DNA of 64,000 nucleotides from an uncultured Prevotellaceae bacterium (GCA_905207705.1 CAJLMA010000001.1:372001-436000), one strand, 5' to 3'; counted from the stretch's first letter, positions 18,230 through 28,240 are shown. The notes: generated from the sequence alone by a model not told the origin. Made by a program: numbers and translations.

Positions 18230-19426
18230 ATGACAAAAGGCAAAGACATATACATATTTAACCCGGAAAACGACCTTGCCCTGGCCTACGGGCAGGAAGG
18301 TTACACGGCTCCTCCAAGAGCTCGAATGTTGCGCCGTGACTTGCAATTGCTACCAATTTGGTACTGTAATGACAATGCAGCGATACTTGTCGACAACAAT
18401 GTTAACACTCAATGGCTCGAACGAATAAACGACACATTCGGCACTTCGGCTTCAACAATACTTTCAAATAAGCTGCAATGCGCAAGTCACAAATACTATC
18501 CTTGGGGATGGAACCTCGATTTGCGACACAGGCTGATTAACGAATGTGTACCCGAAACCGACCTCCCTTGCGTTTCATTCATCCAAAAATTAAGAGAACT
18601 GTCTCATCGTCGCATTACCATTGCCATCCACAACTCGATAGCAATGAAAACAGGTCTTGCACTAAGTCCCATGCCTATCGAAGTGGACAGCGTAGAAGAA
18701 ATAAAGATTTTTGAACGCACACACTCTAAATGTTTCATCAAAGCCCCTTGGTCGGGAAGCGGTCGTGGAATATATCGTGTCCTCGATGCCGATGCGCGAT
18801 GCTTTGAAACATGGGCACAAGGCATAATAAACCACCAAGGTTCAATAATGTGCGAACAAGCCTTGGACAAAGTTCTCGATTTTGCTATGGAATTTGAATG
18901 CACCAATAAAAAAGCCTCGTTCAAAGGATATTCAGTATTCTTCAACGACAGCCATTGCTCTTTTGACCGATGCTTGACAGCATCCGATGAATATTTGCAT
19001 AATTACATCAACAAATATCTCAAGAATCCGAACCTAATCGACATCGTAAAACAAGCATTAACCGAAACATTGATCGAATTGGTTGCCCCTCACTATGAAG
19101 GAATGCTCGGAGTTGACATGATGCTATACAAAGATACCGATGGAAGTATAAAATTAAATCCATGCGTGGAATTGAACTTGCGCATGACAATGGGAATCGT
19201 GGCATCGGCCATTGGCAACAGGATTCTTGCCAAAGAAAGCATCGGCACATTCCGAATCGCTTATCTAAAATCAACTTACGACTGCCACAAAATGGCGACG
19301 GAACTCTTGACTGCTTACCCGACCCTTATTGAGAACGGCAAACTTGTATCAGGCTTCTTGGCGATTGTCCCGGTAGGCAACAACTCAAACTATTGCGCAT
19401 ACATATTAGCGCAACGACAAAGCTGA
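18230..19426 (+). CDS. ATP-grasp-like protein, conserved in Bacteroidales, unknown function
   Basis: 398 residues, no signal peptide. ATP-grasp-like features can be read: FIKAPWSGSGRGI (about residues 165-177) resembles the glycine-rich ATP-binding loop, EGMLGVDMMLY an acidic metal-binding strand, and NPCVELNLRMTMG the final metal-ligand motif. The N-terminus (IYIFNPENDLALAYG) is distinctive and probably family-specific. Such enzymes join a carboxylate to an amine or thiol using ATP; the substrate is unknown. It follows merR and ends 6 bp from the convergent maf gene. Confidence 0.65.
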   Translation: MTKGKDIYIFNPENDLALAYGQEGYTAPPRARMLRRDLQLLPIWYCNDNAAILVDNNVNTQWLERINDTFGTSASTILSNKLQCASHKYYPWGWNLDLRHRLINECVPETDLPCVSFIQKLRELSHRRITIAIHNSIAMKTGLALSPMPIEVDSVEEIKIFERTHSKCFIKAPWSGSGRGIYRVLDADARCFETWAQGIINHQGSIMCEQALDKVLDFAMEFECTNKKASFKGYSVFFNDSHCSFDRCLTASDEYLHNYINKYLKNPNLIDIVKQALTETLIELVAPHYEGMLGVDMMLYKDTDGSIKLNPCVELNLRMTMGIVASAIGNRILAKESIGTFRIAYLKSTYDCHKMATELLTAYPTLIENGKLVSGFLAIVPVGNNSNYCAYILAQRQS

Positions 19427-19432
19427 AGTAGC

Positions 19433-20026
19433 TTAAAACTTCTTCAACTCGGTATACAAACGCTGCAACGGCAATCCCATCACATTATAAAAGCTTCCGC
19501 TTATCCGTTTTACGCCCATGCAGCCAATCCACTCCTGTATTCCATAAGCGCCGGCTTTGTCAAGCGGTGAATAATTTTCCACATAATAATCGATTTCGCC
19601 ATCCTCCAATTCGGCAAACTCCACCTCACTCACCACACTGAATGTTTCCTTGCGAGTCGCAGTAGTTATCGTTACACCTGTTACCACATAATGCACCTTT
19701 CCTGAAAGCCGCTTTAACATCGATACCGCATCGGCCTTGTCCGAAGGTTTGCCAAGAACCTCACCATCGCAAATGACAACTGTGTCGGCCGTTATTATCA
19801 ATTGAGACGCAGTAATCAATTTCTCATACGCGTCGGCTTTTACCTTCGATATATATGCGGCCACATCCATTGCCGGCAATTCTTCGGGATAAGACTCATC
19901 TATGTCCGGGATGACACAAACAGAAAATTTCACACCGAGATCGCCAAGCAATTCACGGCGTCGGGGAGAATTGGATGCAAGCAGCACCTCGTACTTCAAA
20001 AGATTTTCAAGCGGTTTCATTTTCAT
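19433..20026 (-). CDS. maf: Maf-family nucleoside triphosphate pyrophosphatase
   Basis: House-cleaning enzyme that hydrolyses non-canonical or modified NTPs. The 197 residues show the signature SNSPRRRELL near the N-terminus, the DESYPEE loop, the catalytic acidic strand ITADTVV, LGKPSDKADA, and the C-terminal GAYGIQEW and SFYNVMGLPL motifs (dTTP/UTP-type YhdE-like arrangement). It is last in a four-gene minus operon, 21 bp after the KdsC-like gene. Confidence 0.93.
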   Translation of the reverse strand: MKMKPLENLLKYEVLLASNSPRRRELLGDLGVKFSVCVIPDIDESYPEELPAMDVAAYISKVKADAYEKLITASQLIITADTVVICDGEVLGKPSDKADAVSMLKRLSGKVHYVVTGVTITTATRKETFSVVSEVEFAELEDGEIDYYVENYSPLDKAGAYGIQEWIGCMGVKRISGSFYNVMGLPLQRLYTELKKF

Positions 20027-20047
20027 TCCGACATTTTCATATTTACA

Positions 20048-20572
20048 TTACCAACCGAAAGCTTTTTTATCCGACATCCACCGGCCTTGAACTTTTAAAA
20101 CTTGTTCCACTACATCGCGTCCGCATCCATATCCTCCCGCACAAGGTGATATGTAACATGCCACTTCTTTGACTTCGGGCGCAGCATCGGCAGGTGCCAC
20201 AGCAAGTCCCACACGACGCATGGCCTCAATGTCGGGAATATCGTCGCCGAGATATGCCACCTCCTCGGGAGCAAGTCCATGCCTGCCCATCCATTCTTCC
20301 AATATAGGCAACTTCACAGAAGCTCCAAGATATATGTCCTCCACTCCAAGCCCGGCAAAACGTGTCCTTACGCCTTCAGAACGTCCTCCGGAAATAATGG
20401 CAAACTTATATCCCATTTTCACGGCCAGCTGTATGGCATATCCATCCTTTATGTTAACCATGCGCAACGGTTCTCCTGAAATGTGCATCGGAATGACCGA
20501 TGGGGATAGCACCCCGTCTACGTCACAAGCGAATCCCCGTATTTTTTTCAAATCATAATTTATCGAACTCAT
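20048..20572 (-). CDS. kdsC: KdsC-like HAD phosphatase (3-deoxy-D-manno-octulosonate-8-phosphate phosphatase)
   Basis: 174 residues, the usual size of the cap-less C0 HAD subclass. The catalytic motif is CDVDGVLS, followed by NIKDGYAIQ, the ISGGRSEGV loop and the YLGDDIPDIEAM metal-binding motif. KdsC releases phosphate from KDO-8-P in lipid A core synthesis. The substrate assignment is by family and length; other sugar phosphates are possible. It lies 12 bp after the DUF2520 gene. Confidence 0.88.
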   Translation of the reverse strand: MSSINYDLKKIRGFACDVDGVLSPSVIPMHISGEPLRMVNIKDGYAIQLAVKMGYKFAIISGGRSEGVRTRFAGLGVEDIYLGASVKLPILEEWMGRHGLAPEEVAYLGDDIPDIEAMRRVGLAVAPADAAPEVKEVACYISPCAGGYGCGRDVVEQVLKVQGRWMSDKKAFGW

Positions 20573-20584
20573 GGCGTTTCATGC

Positions 20585-21376
20585 TCATTTATTGTTTTTT
20601 TCACTATGTCTCATTATGCTTTCGGATATAAGCGAATACAATTGCCGTGCATTCTCGTCGTGCAGCATTTTCATGTGCGCTTCCATTACATTACGGTCGC
20701 CTCTGATTGCCGGACCCGTCTGCGACTCAGCAGGAGACAATTGCGTCAACTTATCTACGGTTGTCTTGATCAACGGCAACATTACATCAAACGGCAATCC
20801 GTTCTCTTGCAATATGTCATTTGCCAGCACCCACATGTGGTTGGCAAAATTACACGAGAATACAGCCGCGATATGCAATCGTCGGCGCAATTCGCTATCG
20901 GCACGGAAAACCTTAGTTGACAATTGACAGGCCAAAGATTCTATCATGATTGCATCAGCCTCATTATCCGCCTCTATGAAAAACGGGACTTCATGAAAAT
21001 CAACAGCTACCTGTTTGGAAAAAGATTGCATGGGATAAAACACCCCGTATCTCGACCTTTTCCCTGCAAACAGTTCAAGAGGTTTGCTTCCCGACGTATG
21101 CACCCACAATGCCCCATTGTCGGGCACAGCATCAATAACACTGCTTATGGCATCATCTTTTACCGAAATTATGTACATGTCGGCATCAGGCACTATGCAA
21201 GAAAGGTCGTCTGTGGCATCAGCTCCAACTTTATCGGCAAGGAAACAGGCATTGCACAACTGCCTGCTGTAAACTTGCGACACTTCCACACATCCTGCGA
21301 GAGCTTGAGCAAGATTCACGGCAACATTGCCGGCTCCTATCATTACAACGTTTTTAATCATTCCTGTGGTATCCAT
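20585..21376 (-). CDS. Rossmann-fold/DUF2520 protein, possible NADP-dependent oxidoreductase
   Basis: 263 residues. The N-terminal dinucleotide-binding fold starts VVMIGAGNVAVNLAQAL. A second domain (from about residue 125) has the all-helical DUF2520 pattern (HIAAVFSCNFANHMWVLA, SPAESQTGPAIRGD). The domain pair resembles beta-hydroxyacid dehydrogenases and ProC-like reductases, but the substrate is unknown. Its start overlaps the nitroreductase stop by 19 bp, implying coupling. Confidence 0.8.
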   Translation of the reverse strand: MDTTGMIKNVVMIGAGNVAVNLAQALAGCVEVSQVYSRQLCNACFLADKVGADATDDLSCIVPDADMYIISVKDDAISSVIDAVPDNGALWVHTSGSKPLELFAGKRSRYGVFYPMQSFSKQVAVDFHEVPFFIEADNEADAIMIESLACQLSTKVFRADSELRRRLHIAAVFSCNFANHMWVLANDILQENGLPFDVMLPLIKTTVDKLTQLSPAESQTGPAIRGDRNVMEAHMKMLHDENARQLYSLISESIMRHSEKNNK

Positions 21377-21897
21377 TTACCTATGTGAACACGCTCCCAC
21401 AGCAATTTCTCGGGATTGAACGGCTTACGTTCTTCATTCTTATGCCCAAGCGTGATTATGCACAACACAGGCAAGGAAAAAGGGATGTCGAGCAAAGCCC
21501 TTACATAATCTTCGGCAGGTTCTCCATCGCCCGAAAAACGTCCGCGTATCTGTATCCAGCAACTGCCAAGACCCAATGCCTCAGCTTGCAGCTGCATATA
21601 AGTAGCGGCAATAGTGGCATCTTCTATCCATGCCTCGCTTTGAGCCGGGTCGGCACAAACCACAATGGCAAGGCTGCATTTGCCTATCGGCGCAGCTCCG
21701 TGATCTTTACAATAGCTCAACAATTCAAGTTTCTTCTTGTCCTCGACGGTAATAAATTCCCATGGACGGGAACTTTTGGACGACGGTGCCATAAGCGCGG
21801 CTTCGAGTATGAGTTGTACATCTTCGGGCGATATCGCCTCATCGGTATATTTTCTTATGCTGCGCCTGCTGACCAGCAATTCATGGAAATTCTTCAT
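21358..21897 (-). CDS. Nitroreductase-family flavoprotein
   Basis: 179 residues. The FMN-binding signature SRRSIRKYTDEAISPEDV opens the protein, then MAPSSKSSRPWEF and the AEALGLGSCWIQ dimer/flavin helix. The enzymes reduce nitroaromatics, quinones or flavins with NAD(P)H; the physiological substrate is unknown. The C-terminal extension (FNPEKLLWERVHIGKW) is typical of the Bacteroidetes subgroup. First gene of the operon, with a perfect upstream promoter. Confidence 0.9.
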   Translation of the reverse strand: MKNFHELLVSRRSIRKYTDEAISPEDVQLILEAALMAPSSKSSRPWEFITVEDKKKLELLSYCKDHGAAPIGKCSLAIVVCADPAQSEAWIEDATIAATYMQLQAEALGLGSCWIQIRGRFSGDGEPAEDYVRALLDIPFSLPVLCIITLGHKNEERKPFNPEKLLWERVHIGKWIPQE

Positions 21898-21919
21898 AGA
21901 TAATCATTTTATCGTTCCA

Positions 21920-21951
21920 CAAAGTTAGCATAATTCATGTGTAATCGCAAA
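21920..21951 (-). promoter_or_regulatory. Promoter of the nitroreductase-DUF2520-kdsC-maf operon
   Basis: Minus strand TTTG at 21951-21948, 20-nt spacer, TAACTTTG at 21927-21920. Full consensus; leader about 20 nt. Confidence 0.75.
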
Positions 21952-22069
21952 ATCGTTAACTTCGATAAATATTTACCTCGCATTTATACTGAAATCAGTA
22001 AACGACCGTTAATAATAACAGTAGTCGTCGCCGGAAGGCGATTTCGACAAAACACCACAACATTACAAG

Positions 22070-24496
22070 ATGAATTCATTCCTAAACACTCTAAAAATAA
22101 TAATCATAGCCGCAATATCCCTGTCGACATTGGCCGCCACTGCAGCCAATGTTAAAATAACTGGCAAGGTGACCGACGGTGACAATGCTCCCATTGAATT
22201 TGCCACCGTGCGCATAGGTGGTACAGCAATGGGGACAACTACCGACTTGAAAGGACAATACTCACTATCGGTTCCTGCGACCGATACTATTACAGTCATT
22301 TTCAGCTGTATGGGATATACCGAAGTGACACGAAAATTATCGGATGCCGAAGGCGAAGTGAACCTGAACGTTAAGCTGTTGAAGAAAACCCTTCAACTTG
22401 AAGGCCTTGAAATAACCGAATACAAACGTCAAACCGGGCAAATGCAGACAATCGACATTGATGCAGCCAAGCTGATGCCCGATGCGAGCGGAGGAGGCAT
22501 AGAATCGATATTGTCGACAATGGCAGGAGTAAGCTCCAAAAACGAGATGAGTTCGCAATACATGGTGAGAGGTGGTTCATATGATGAAAATAGCGTCTAT
22601 ATCAACGGCATAGAAGTATATCGTCCGCAACTCGTCAGCTCAGGACAGCAAGAAGGTCTCAGCATAATAAATCCAAACCTTGTAGGGTCGGTAGAATTCT
22701 CCACCGGCGGATTCAGTGCCGAATATGGCGACAAAATGTCATCGGTGCTCGATATAACATACCGTGCACCCGAAGCCCTCGAAGGCTCACTGTCGATGAG
22801 CTTGCAAGGCGGTAGCGTCTCGTTTGGCCAAAGTAGCGGCCGATTCTCGCAAATCCACGGATTCCGCTACAAGCGCAACTCGTCTCTCCTTGGTTCACTT
22901 GAGACAAAAGGTGAATATGACCCTCAATATTTCGACTATCAAACCAATCTTAATTTCAGAATAAACGACAAACTGAAGCTGTCTTTCCTCGGCAATATCG
23001 CAATAAACGATTACCGCTTCACACCCGAGACACGCGAAACGAGCTTCGGTACATCGACTTCGGCCAAGTCATTCGTAGTGTATTTCGACGGGCATGAAAA
23101 AGATAGATTTGAAACCTACTTCGGTGCTTTATCTCTCAATTACAAACATTCCAAAAGCACAGACTTCACACTGCTTGCCTCTGGTTACCTTACAAACGAA
23201 CTTGTAGCCTACGACATTCACGGCGAATACTGGCTCGATGAAGCAGGTACCAACGAATCGGATGATGGAGGTGCAGCCATCGGCGGAGAACTTGGCGTGG
23301 GCAAATATCATGAACACGCCCGCAACCGACTCAAAGCAAGCGTTTTCGCACTTACACTCAAAGGCAATACCTCGATAAGCAACAATAACATAAGCTATGG
23401 CTTGACCTACCAACATGAAGACATATACGACCGTACTCGCGAATGGGAACAACGTGACTCGGCAGGCTATACACTGCCTCACACCGGAAACGGAGTGAAC
23501 ATGATATACAATCTCACGTCAAGGCACGACCTTGCCTCAAACCGTATATCTTTTTATGCTCAAGATGCTTTCAGGCTTAATACCGAAGCTGGTTATCTTA
23601 CAATAAACGGAGGACTGAGGCTCTCTTATTGGGACTTCAATAAGGAATTCCTTATTAGCCCGAGAGCAAGCGTGGGATTCGTACCTGCACGCAACGAGCG
23701 ATTTTCATTCAGATTTGCCACCGGGCTATATTATCAAGCGCCATTTTATAAAGAATACCGAATGGAGCAAACCGACGAATATGGCAACACCAACATAGTG
23801 CTTAACCGCGACATAAAGTCGCAGCGCAGTTTCCAGCTCATTCTTGGTGGAGACTATACGTTCAGGGCCTTAAACAGGCCGTTCAGAATATCGGCCGAAT
23901 TATATTATAAAAATCTGTCTAATATCATACCCTATGAAATCGACAACCTGAAAGTGGTGTATTCGGGCATGAACAGTTCAAAAGGATATGCGGCCGGAAT
24001 AGATTTTAAATTGTTCGGACAATTTGTGGAAGGAACTGACTCGTGGATAAGTTTTTCATTGATGAAAACCCAGGAAGACCTAAACGGAGTGAAAGTACCA
24101 CGGCCAACCGACCAACGATATAGCATCGCTATGTACTTTACCGATTATTTCCCTAAATTCCCTAAAATCAAATTCAGCCTGAAGGCCATCTTCTCCGATG
24201 GCCTGCCAATGACCGCACCAAGAACTACTCGCGACATGGCCTACTTCAGGGCTCCGGCATACAAACGCGTAGACGTGGGTCTCTCCTACCAGTTGCTCGG
24301 CAATGAAACGGCCAAACCCGACAACTTCCTTCGCTACTTGAAAGATGTGTGGGTCGGGCTTGACGTGTTCAATTTGTTTGGAATCTCAAATGTCAGCAGC
24401 TATTATTGGGTGACTGATGTGAACAACATGCAATATGCAGTGCCAAATTACCTCACAGGCCGCCAGCTCAACGTCCGCCTCTCAGTGAACTTCTAA
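22070..24496 (+). CDS. TonB-dependent outer-membrane receptor with carboxypeptidase-like N-terminal domain
   Basis: 808 residues. After the signal peptide (to about residue 24) comes a CarboxypepD_reg-like domain (VKITGKVTDGDNAPIEFATV), then a plug domain (MVRGGSYDENSVYINGIEVYRP) and a 22-strand-type beta barrel ending in an aromatic-rich C-terminus (LNVRLSVNF). No SusD partner is adjacent, so it is of the solitary receptor type, which may import metal complexes, cobalamin-like cofactors or peptides. The substrate cannot be read from sequence. It is divergent from the nitroreductase operon. Confidence 0.9.
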   Translation: MNSFLNTLKIIIIAAISLSTLAATAANVKITGKVTDGDNAPIEFATVRIGGTAMGTTTDLKGQYSLSVPATDTITVIFSCMGYTEVTRKLSDAEGEVNLNVKLLKKTLQLEGLEITEYKRQTGQMQTIDIDAAKLMPDASGGGIESILSTMAGVSSKNEMSSQYMVRGGSYDENSVYINGIEVYRPQLVSSGQQEGLSIINPNLVGSVEFSTGGFSAEYGDKMSSVLDITYRAPEALEGSLSMSLQGGSVSFGQSSGRFSQIHGFRYKRNSSLLGSLETKGEYDPQYFDYQTNLNFRINDKLKLSFLGNIAINDYRFTPETRETSFGTSTSAKSFVVYFDGHEKDRFETYFGALSLNYKHSKSTDFTLLASGYLTNELVAYDIHGEYWLDEAGTNESDDGGAAIGGELGVGKYHEHARNRLKASVFALTLKGNTSISNNNISYGLTYQHEDIYDRTREWEQRDSAGYTLPHTGNGVNMIYNLTSRHDLASNRISFYAQDAFRLNTEAGYLTINGGLRLSYWDFNKEFLISPRASVGFVPARNERFSFRFATGLYYQAPFYKEYRMEQTDEYGNTNIVLNRDIKSQRSFQLILGGDYTFRALNRPFRISAELYYKNLSNIIPYEIDNLKVVYSGMNSSKGYAAGIDFKLFGQFVEGTDSWISFSLMKTQEDLNGVKVPRPTDQRYSIAMYFTDYFPKFPKIKFSLKAIFSDGLPMTAPRTTRDMAYFRAPAYKRVDVGLSYQLLGNETAKPDNFLRYLKDVWVGLDVFNLFGISNVSSYYWVTDVNNMQYAVPNYLTGRQLNVRLSVNF

Positions 24497-24508
24497 CACA
24501 ATTGGTTT

Positions 24509-24958
24509 CTATATTTTCATCTCCAATATAGGAAACGGATTGCCCTCGCTGTCGTATTCGTTACGCTTGAAGGCCTTAAACCCCATCCGCTCGTAAAACT
24601 TAGCAGCCTCTGGATTCTGTTCATTGACATCCACATATTCCACGTTCAATTCGCTGAATGCACGCTCCACAAGCATCTTGCCCAATCCTTTGCGGAAATA
24701 GTCGGGATGAAGGAAAAGCATCTCAATCTTACGTTCCTGTACACCCATAAAACCGATAGGATTCTGGTCGTCGTTCAACACCCATAAGGTTTCTATATAT
24801 CGCAACGCGCCCTCGGCTTGTGGAGTCAATCTTATGATGTCTGCTTCAGACAGGAAATGATGGCTGGCACGAACCGATGCTTCCCATATTCCAAGTAAAT
24901 TCTCTATGAGCATCGTGGTTCGTTGCTCTTTTTCAATCGCTGTAATGTCTATCATCAT
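24509..24958 (-). CDS. GNAT-family N-acetyltransferase
   Basis: 149 residues with the GNAT acetyl-CoA-binding segment (FLHPDYFRKGLGKMLVERAF) and the following VNEQNPEAAKFYERMGFKAF motif. This is the RimI/YjaB-like short form; the acceptor is unknown. It is convergent with the TonB receptor, 12 bp away. A palindrome TTAACAGT-TC-ACTGTTAA lies at 25075-25092 upstream of it. Confidence 0.88.
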   Translation of the reverse strand: MMIDITAIEKEQRTTMLIENLLGIWEASVRASHHFLSEADIIRLTPQAEGALRYIETLWVLNDDQNPIGFMGVQERKIEMLFLHPDYFRKGLGKMLVERAFSELNVEYVDVNEQNPEAAKFYERMGFKAFKRNEYDSEGNPFPILEMKI

Positions 24959-25169
24959 TTTTATTTTAAGTTTCTGCGAAGATAAGACAATTCGCGAAAC
25001 ACGACAAAGAATCTACAATCCAACCATTGTCACCAGCACAATGTCGTCTACGACAAATTCATATTGGCAGAGTTTTAACAGTTCACTGTTAATTTACCAT
25101 TCATTTGATTAGGAAATGAATAGCAAAATAAAATGCGATTCGCTTTACCGATCTCTGTCAAGTTAAACT

Positions 25170-28091
25170 TTATCGCTTGATAAATCTCGACACATTTTCT
25201 CCTGCCTTGAACAGATAAATCCCTGCCGGGAGTTTGGATACGTCGATTTGCCCGTCAGTGCCATCGGTCCTCAGCACTTCATTTCCCGAAATCGAATATA
25301 CCGATACAGTGCCGTCAAAATTGAATTTATCGAAATATAGTACATCAACGACAGGATTGGGATAAACAACAGGATAGGAAGTCATTGCGACCTCTTCAAC
25401 CCCATCCCCCTCTTCAGGCTCATAGTTTGCATCCCAAAATTTATAAACTGCAATCCCGTTTGCCGGACAATATTGATACAAATAGTAGCTGCTGGCATCT
25501 ATCTTCTCGGCAAATATCCAATTGGACACCGAATAGTTCCCACCTTCTTCATAGCCTTTCGACCCTATCGGACTTATAGTTTCTACATATTCGTTAGCAG
25601 TCAAATCCTTTATAGTAAAACCGCCCTTATAGTTTGCGCCCGAATTATACACGATTATCTTATGACTGCTAAGCATGAAATACTCGGCTCCGCATGTGCT
25701 GTTGCGCAAAGGCGGACGGATGGAAGAACCACCCACAAGCAGGCCGGCATCGGTGCCGTTGTACTCGTATATGCCATCGTTACGCACCATGTACAGCCAG
25801 TTTTTAGGATTATCCTTGTAAGGTATCACATAACCTGCCGTCGTTGAAACGACCGACAATTCCCCACTTCGTTCTACCCCGGCCACATTACCGTTTTCCA
25901 TATTAATGATATTCACGACAGTCTGCCCGTTTGGGAAAAAATATACATGACCACCCTCGCCCAGCACGTCTCCGCTGGCCGATATAAAATTGGTCTGTCC
26001 TTCATCCAAAAGTTCAAAATCTATGCGCGTGGCCTCAACGCCACTGTTCGGCTGAGTTCCCGAAGGATATACCAGCAATGAGTGAGACTTTCCTGTCTCC
26101 TTGTCGTCGCGCACTATTATGTTTCCGGCATCATCGCAGGTCGCGCTCCAACCTCCACCACCGGGAAGTGTGCCGGCAAATCCTGACTCACCATATACAT
26201 ATATCAACCTGTCGCTGCAATCATTTATGTAGAAAAAACCGTTATAAGCACCACCTTGCTGGGCATTAGTACCGTCGATATGCTCAGGTGCGTTGCCTTC
26301 ATTGTCGGTATAGCTCCACAGCTTCTCGATGCGGAAGTCAACCTCACCGATGTTTCCTTCAGGCTCCTCTCCTTCAATCATGTAGGTTGCCACTCCTGCC
26401 GAGCCGTCAAAAAATGTCAAATAAATGCATCCGCTCTCGACACGCCCGTATCCTGCCAGATACCCGTTGCCTCCTGTCTCGAATGGCACAATATCGCTAC
26501 TGGCAGCATAGGCCGACTGAAGGCCTCCCGTAATGTCGATAAGGGCATATACAGCCTTTCCGCCATCATCGCGCCTTGCCGATATGGCATACAACGAAGC
26601 TCCATACCTAAACGGCAATATTAAATCTTGAACACTCGGGAATGCAGCCATAGGTGCGGCAGCAAATCGCATAAGCTCCACACCATTCTCTTCATCATTA
26701 AACGAATAATCGCCAAAACTACCATCCCCGGCATCCTTTATCAAAATATTGTCACGGCTGAACGGAGAGACAATCATGCTTTCCACATCAAGCCCCGAAA
26801 TTTTATTGAATGAACTATTCACATCATCTCTTGATATTTCCAAACGATATATCACTTCGTTCCCATCGGCCAGCCCTTCATAATACACATACATGTCATC
26901 GCCCGACCTGCCGCTTATTGCGATTGCAGCATCAGGCAAAGCATTTTCCAAAGTTGCCTTCTCGATTAAATCGCCATCGCTCAAAGCCATCAACTTTACC
27001 GACCCTGCACCGTCCTGTACCGAAAGATGCAACATCCCGTCGGCCGACAAGGCAATATCCGAGATATTCTGTTGTCCCGGCAAAACTGCCTTACACTTAT
27101 TTGTTTTATCAATCATTAATAATGAACCGTTTTCTTCCAACATATAGCATGTATCCTCATGAAACATTGCTTTCTTCACATCGACATTCTTCAAAGCCAC
27201 TGCTTGCGTGAAGACCGGTTCATACTCATCCTGCACAATGCCACGGTTGTCGGGATAATCCACCTTGTTAGGCACAAGCGGAGCATACGGGTCAAGTTCA
27301 GGCAGATTTTCGGTGCTTAAATAATCTACCGCGATAAAATCGCAACCATAATTGCCATAGATTTTATAATTTTCAGCAGTATTTACAGTCCACACGCCCA
27401 CAGGCAATCCTTGTTCGTGAAACTTGATAACAGTTTCCTTGTCAAAACATCCTGTCTGTATATAAGCACCCATGCCATTCTCCACGCACCAGTCAAAATA
27501 GGTTTCCCAATTGGTGTTGCACAAGAACATAAGCTTGAAATCGGGGAAATTGTCCCTTATGTATTTCAAGCAATCGCGCATCGACGTGTTGATAATGGCC
27601 TCATCGCCAAAACCATATTCTATCACAGTTTCCACCATTCGTCCAAGGTTGCTGCAATCGTTGTTGTTGATTCCGTCGGCCCATTTAAGTTCTATGAACG
27701 GTATGCAGTCATAATCCTTGCAAATCTGCAAATATTCCTCCAATGTGCATATTTTCCCTGTGTACTCTACTCCACCGCGTGTCTGCGTGTAAGTTTCGGC
27801 CTTCAACTCTTCGATTGTAGCCTCGGTTATGTTCAGATTCCCTCCGAGACGCTTGGTGTCATCGTCATGAATAAGGATAAACGTGCCGTCGCCGGCAACT
27901 TTCACATCTGTCTCAAGATACTTATATCCGGCTTCAGCCCCGGCAATGAATGCTTCGGCCGAATTTTCCACTCCCCAATAACTTCCTCTGTGTCCTATAA
28001 ACTCAGGACGGGCAAACGCCGTGACAACAACCGTCAACGACACCAACACTGCAATAATCTCTTGTCTCATAGCATAGTTTTTAAGTTGCAT
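25170..28091 (-). CDS. Secreted glycerophosphodiester phosphodiesterase with T9SS sorting domain
   Basis: 973 residues. A signal peptide (an alternative start is Met8 at 28070) precedes a GDPD TIM-barrel domain, about residues 29-285, with the catalytic motifs GHRG, ETDV and IHDDDT. A long middle region of beta-rich repeats follows (probable propeller-like, about 290-870). The C-terminus (VVYPNPVVDVLYF, then VSVYSISGNEVLRT and LPAGIYLFKAG) is a type A T9SS sorting domain, so it is probably exported to the cell surface. It would release sn-glycerol-3-phosphate from deacylated phospholipids. Single gene, 78 bp after a PfkB-kinase terminator. Confidence 0.85.
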   Translation of the reverse strand: MQLKNYAMRQEIIAVLVSLTVVVTAFARPEFIGHRGSYWGVENSAEAFIAGAEAGYKYLETDVKVAGDGTFILIHDDDTKRLGGNLNITEATIEELKAETYTQTRGGVEYTGKICTLEEYLQICKDYDCIPFIELKWADGINNNDCSNLGRMVETVIEYGFGDEAIINTSMRDCLKYIRDNFPDFKLMFLCNTNWETYFDWCVENGMGAYIQTGCFDKETVIKFHEQGLPVGVWTVNTAENYKIYGNYGCDFIAVDYLSTENLPELDPYAPLVPNKVDYPDNRGIVQDEYEPVFTQAVALKNVDVKKAMFHEDTCYMLEENGSLLMIDKTNKCKAVLPGQQNISDIALSADGMLHLSVQDGAGSVKLMALSDGDLIEKATLENALPDAAIAISGRSGDDMYVYYEGLADGNEVIYRLEISRDDVNSSFNKISGLDVESMIVSPFSRDNILIKDAGDGSFGDYSFNDEENGVELMRFAAAPMAAFPSVQDLILPFRYGASLYAISARRDDGGKAVYALIDITGGLQSAYAASSDIVPFETGGNGYLAGYGRVESGCIYLTFFDGSAGVATYMIEGEEPEGNIGEVDFRIEKLWSYTDNEGNAPEHIDGTNAQQGGAYNGFFYINDCSDRLIYVYGESGFAGTLPGGGGWSATCDDAGNIIVRDDKETGKSHSLLVYPSGTQPNSGVEATRIDFELLDEGQTNFISASGDVLGEGGHVYFFPNGQTVVNIINMENGNVAGVERSGELSVVSTTAGYVIPYKDNPKNWLYMVRNDGIYEYNGTDAGLLVGGSSIRPPLRNSTCGAEYFMLSSHKIIVYNSGANYKGGFTIKDLTANEYVETISPIGSKGYEEGGNYSVSNWIFAEKIDASSYYLYQYCPANGIAVYKFWDANYEPEEGDGVEEVAMTSYPVVYPNPVVDVLYFDKFNFDGTVSVYSISGNEVLRTDGTDGQIDVSKLPAGIYLFKAGENVSRFIKR

Positions 28092-28165
28092 TATATATTT
28101 TTCACAATATACTAAATTCCGGGCTATTTAACAAATTGTGCCTTGCACGCATCATGTACAGGCGC

Positions 28166-28199
28166 AAAAAACGGCAACCGCCTTGCAGCAGATTGCCGT
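28166..28199 (-). terminator. PfkB kinase gene terminator
   Basis: Minus strand ACGGCAA/TTGCCGT stem (28199-28193 with 28177-28171) followed by a T-run at 28170-28166. Confidence 0.75.
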
Positions 28200-28240
28200 T
28201 ATACCATTATTTTCAAATAGAACCGCCGTGGACAGGAAAA

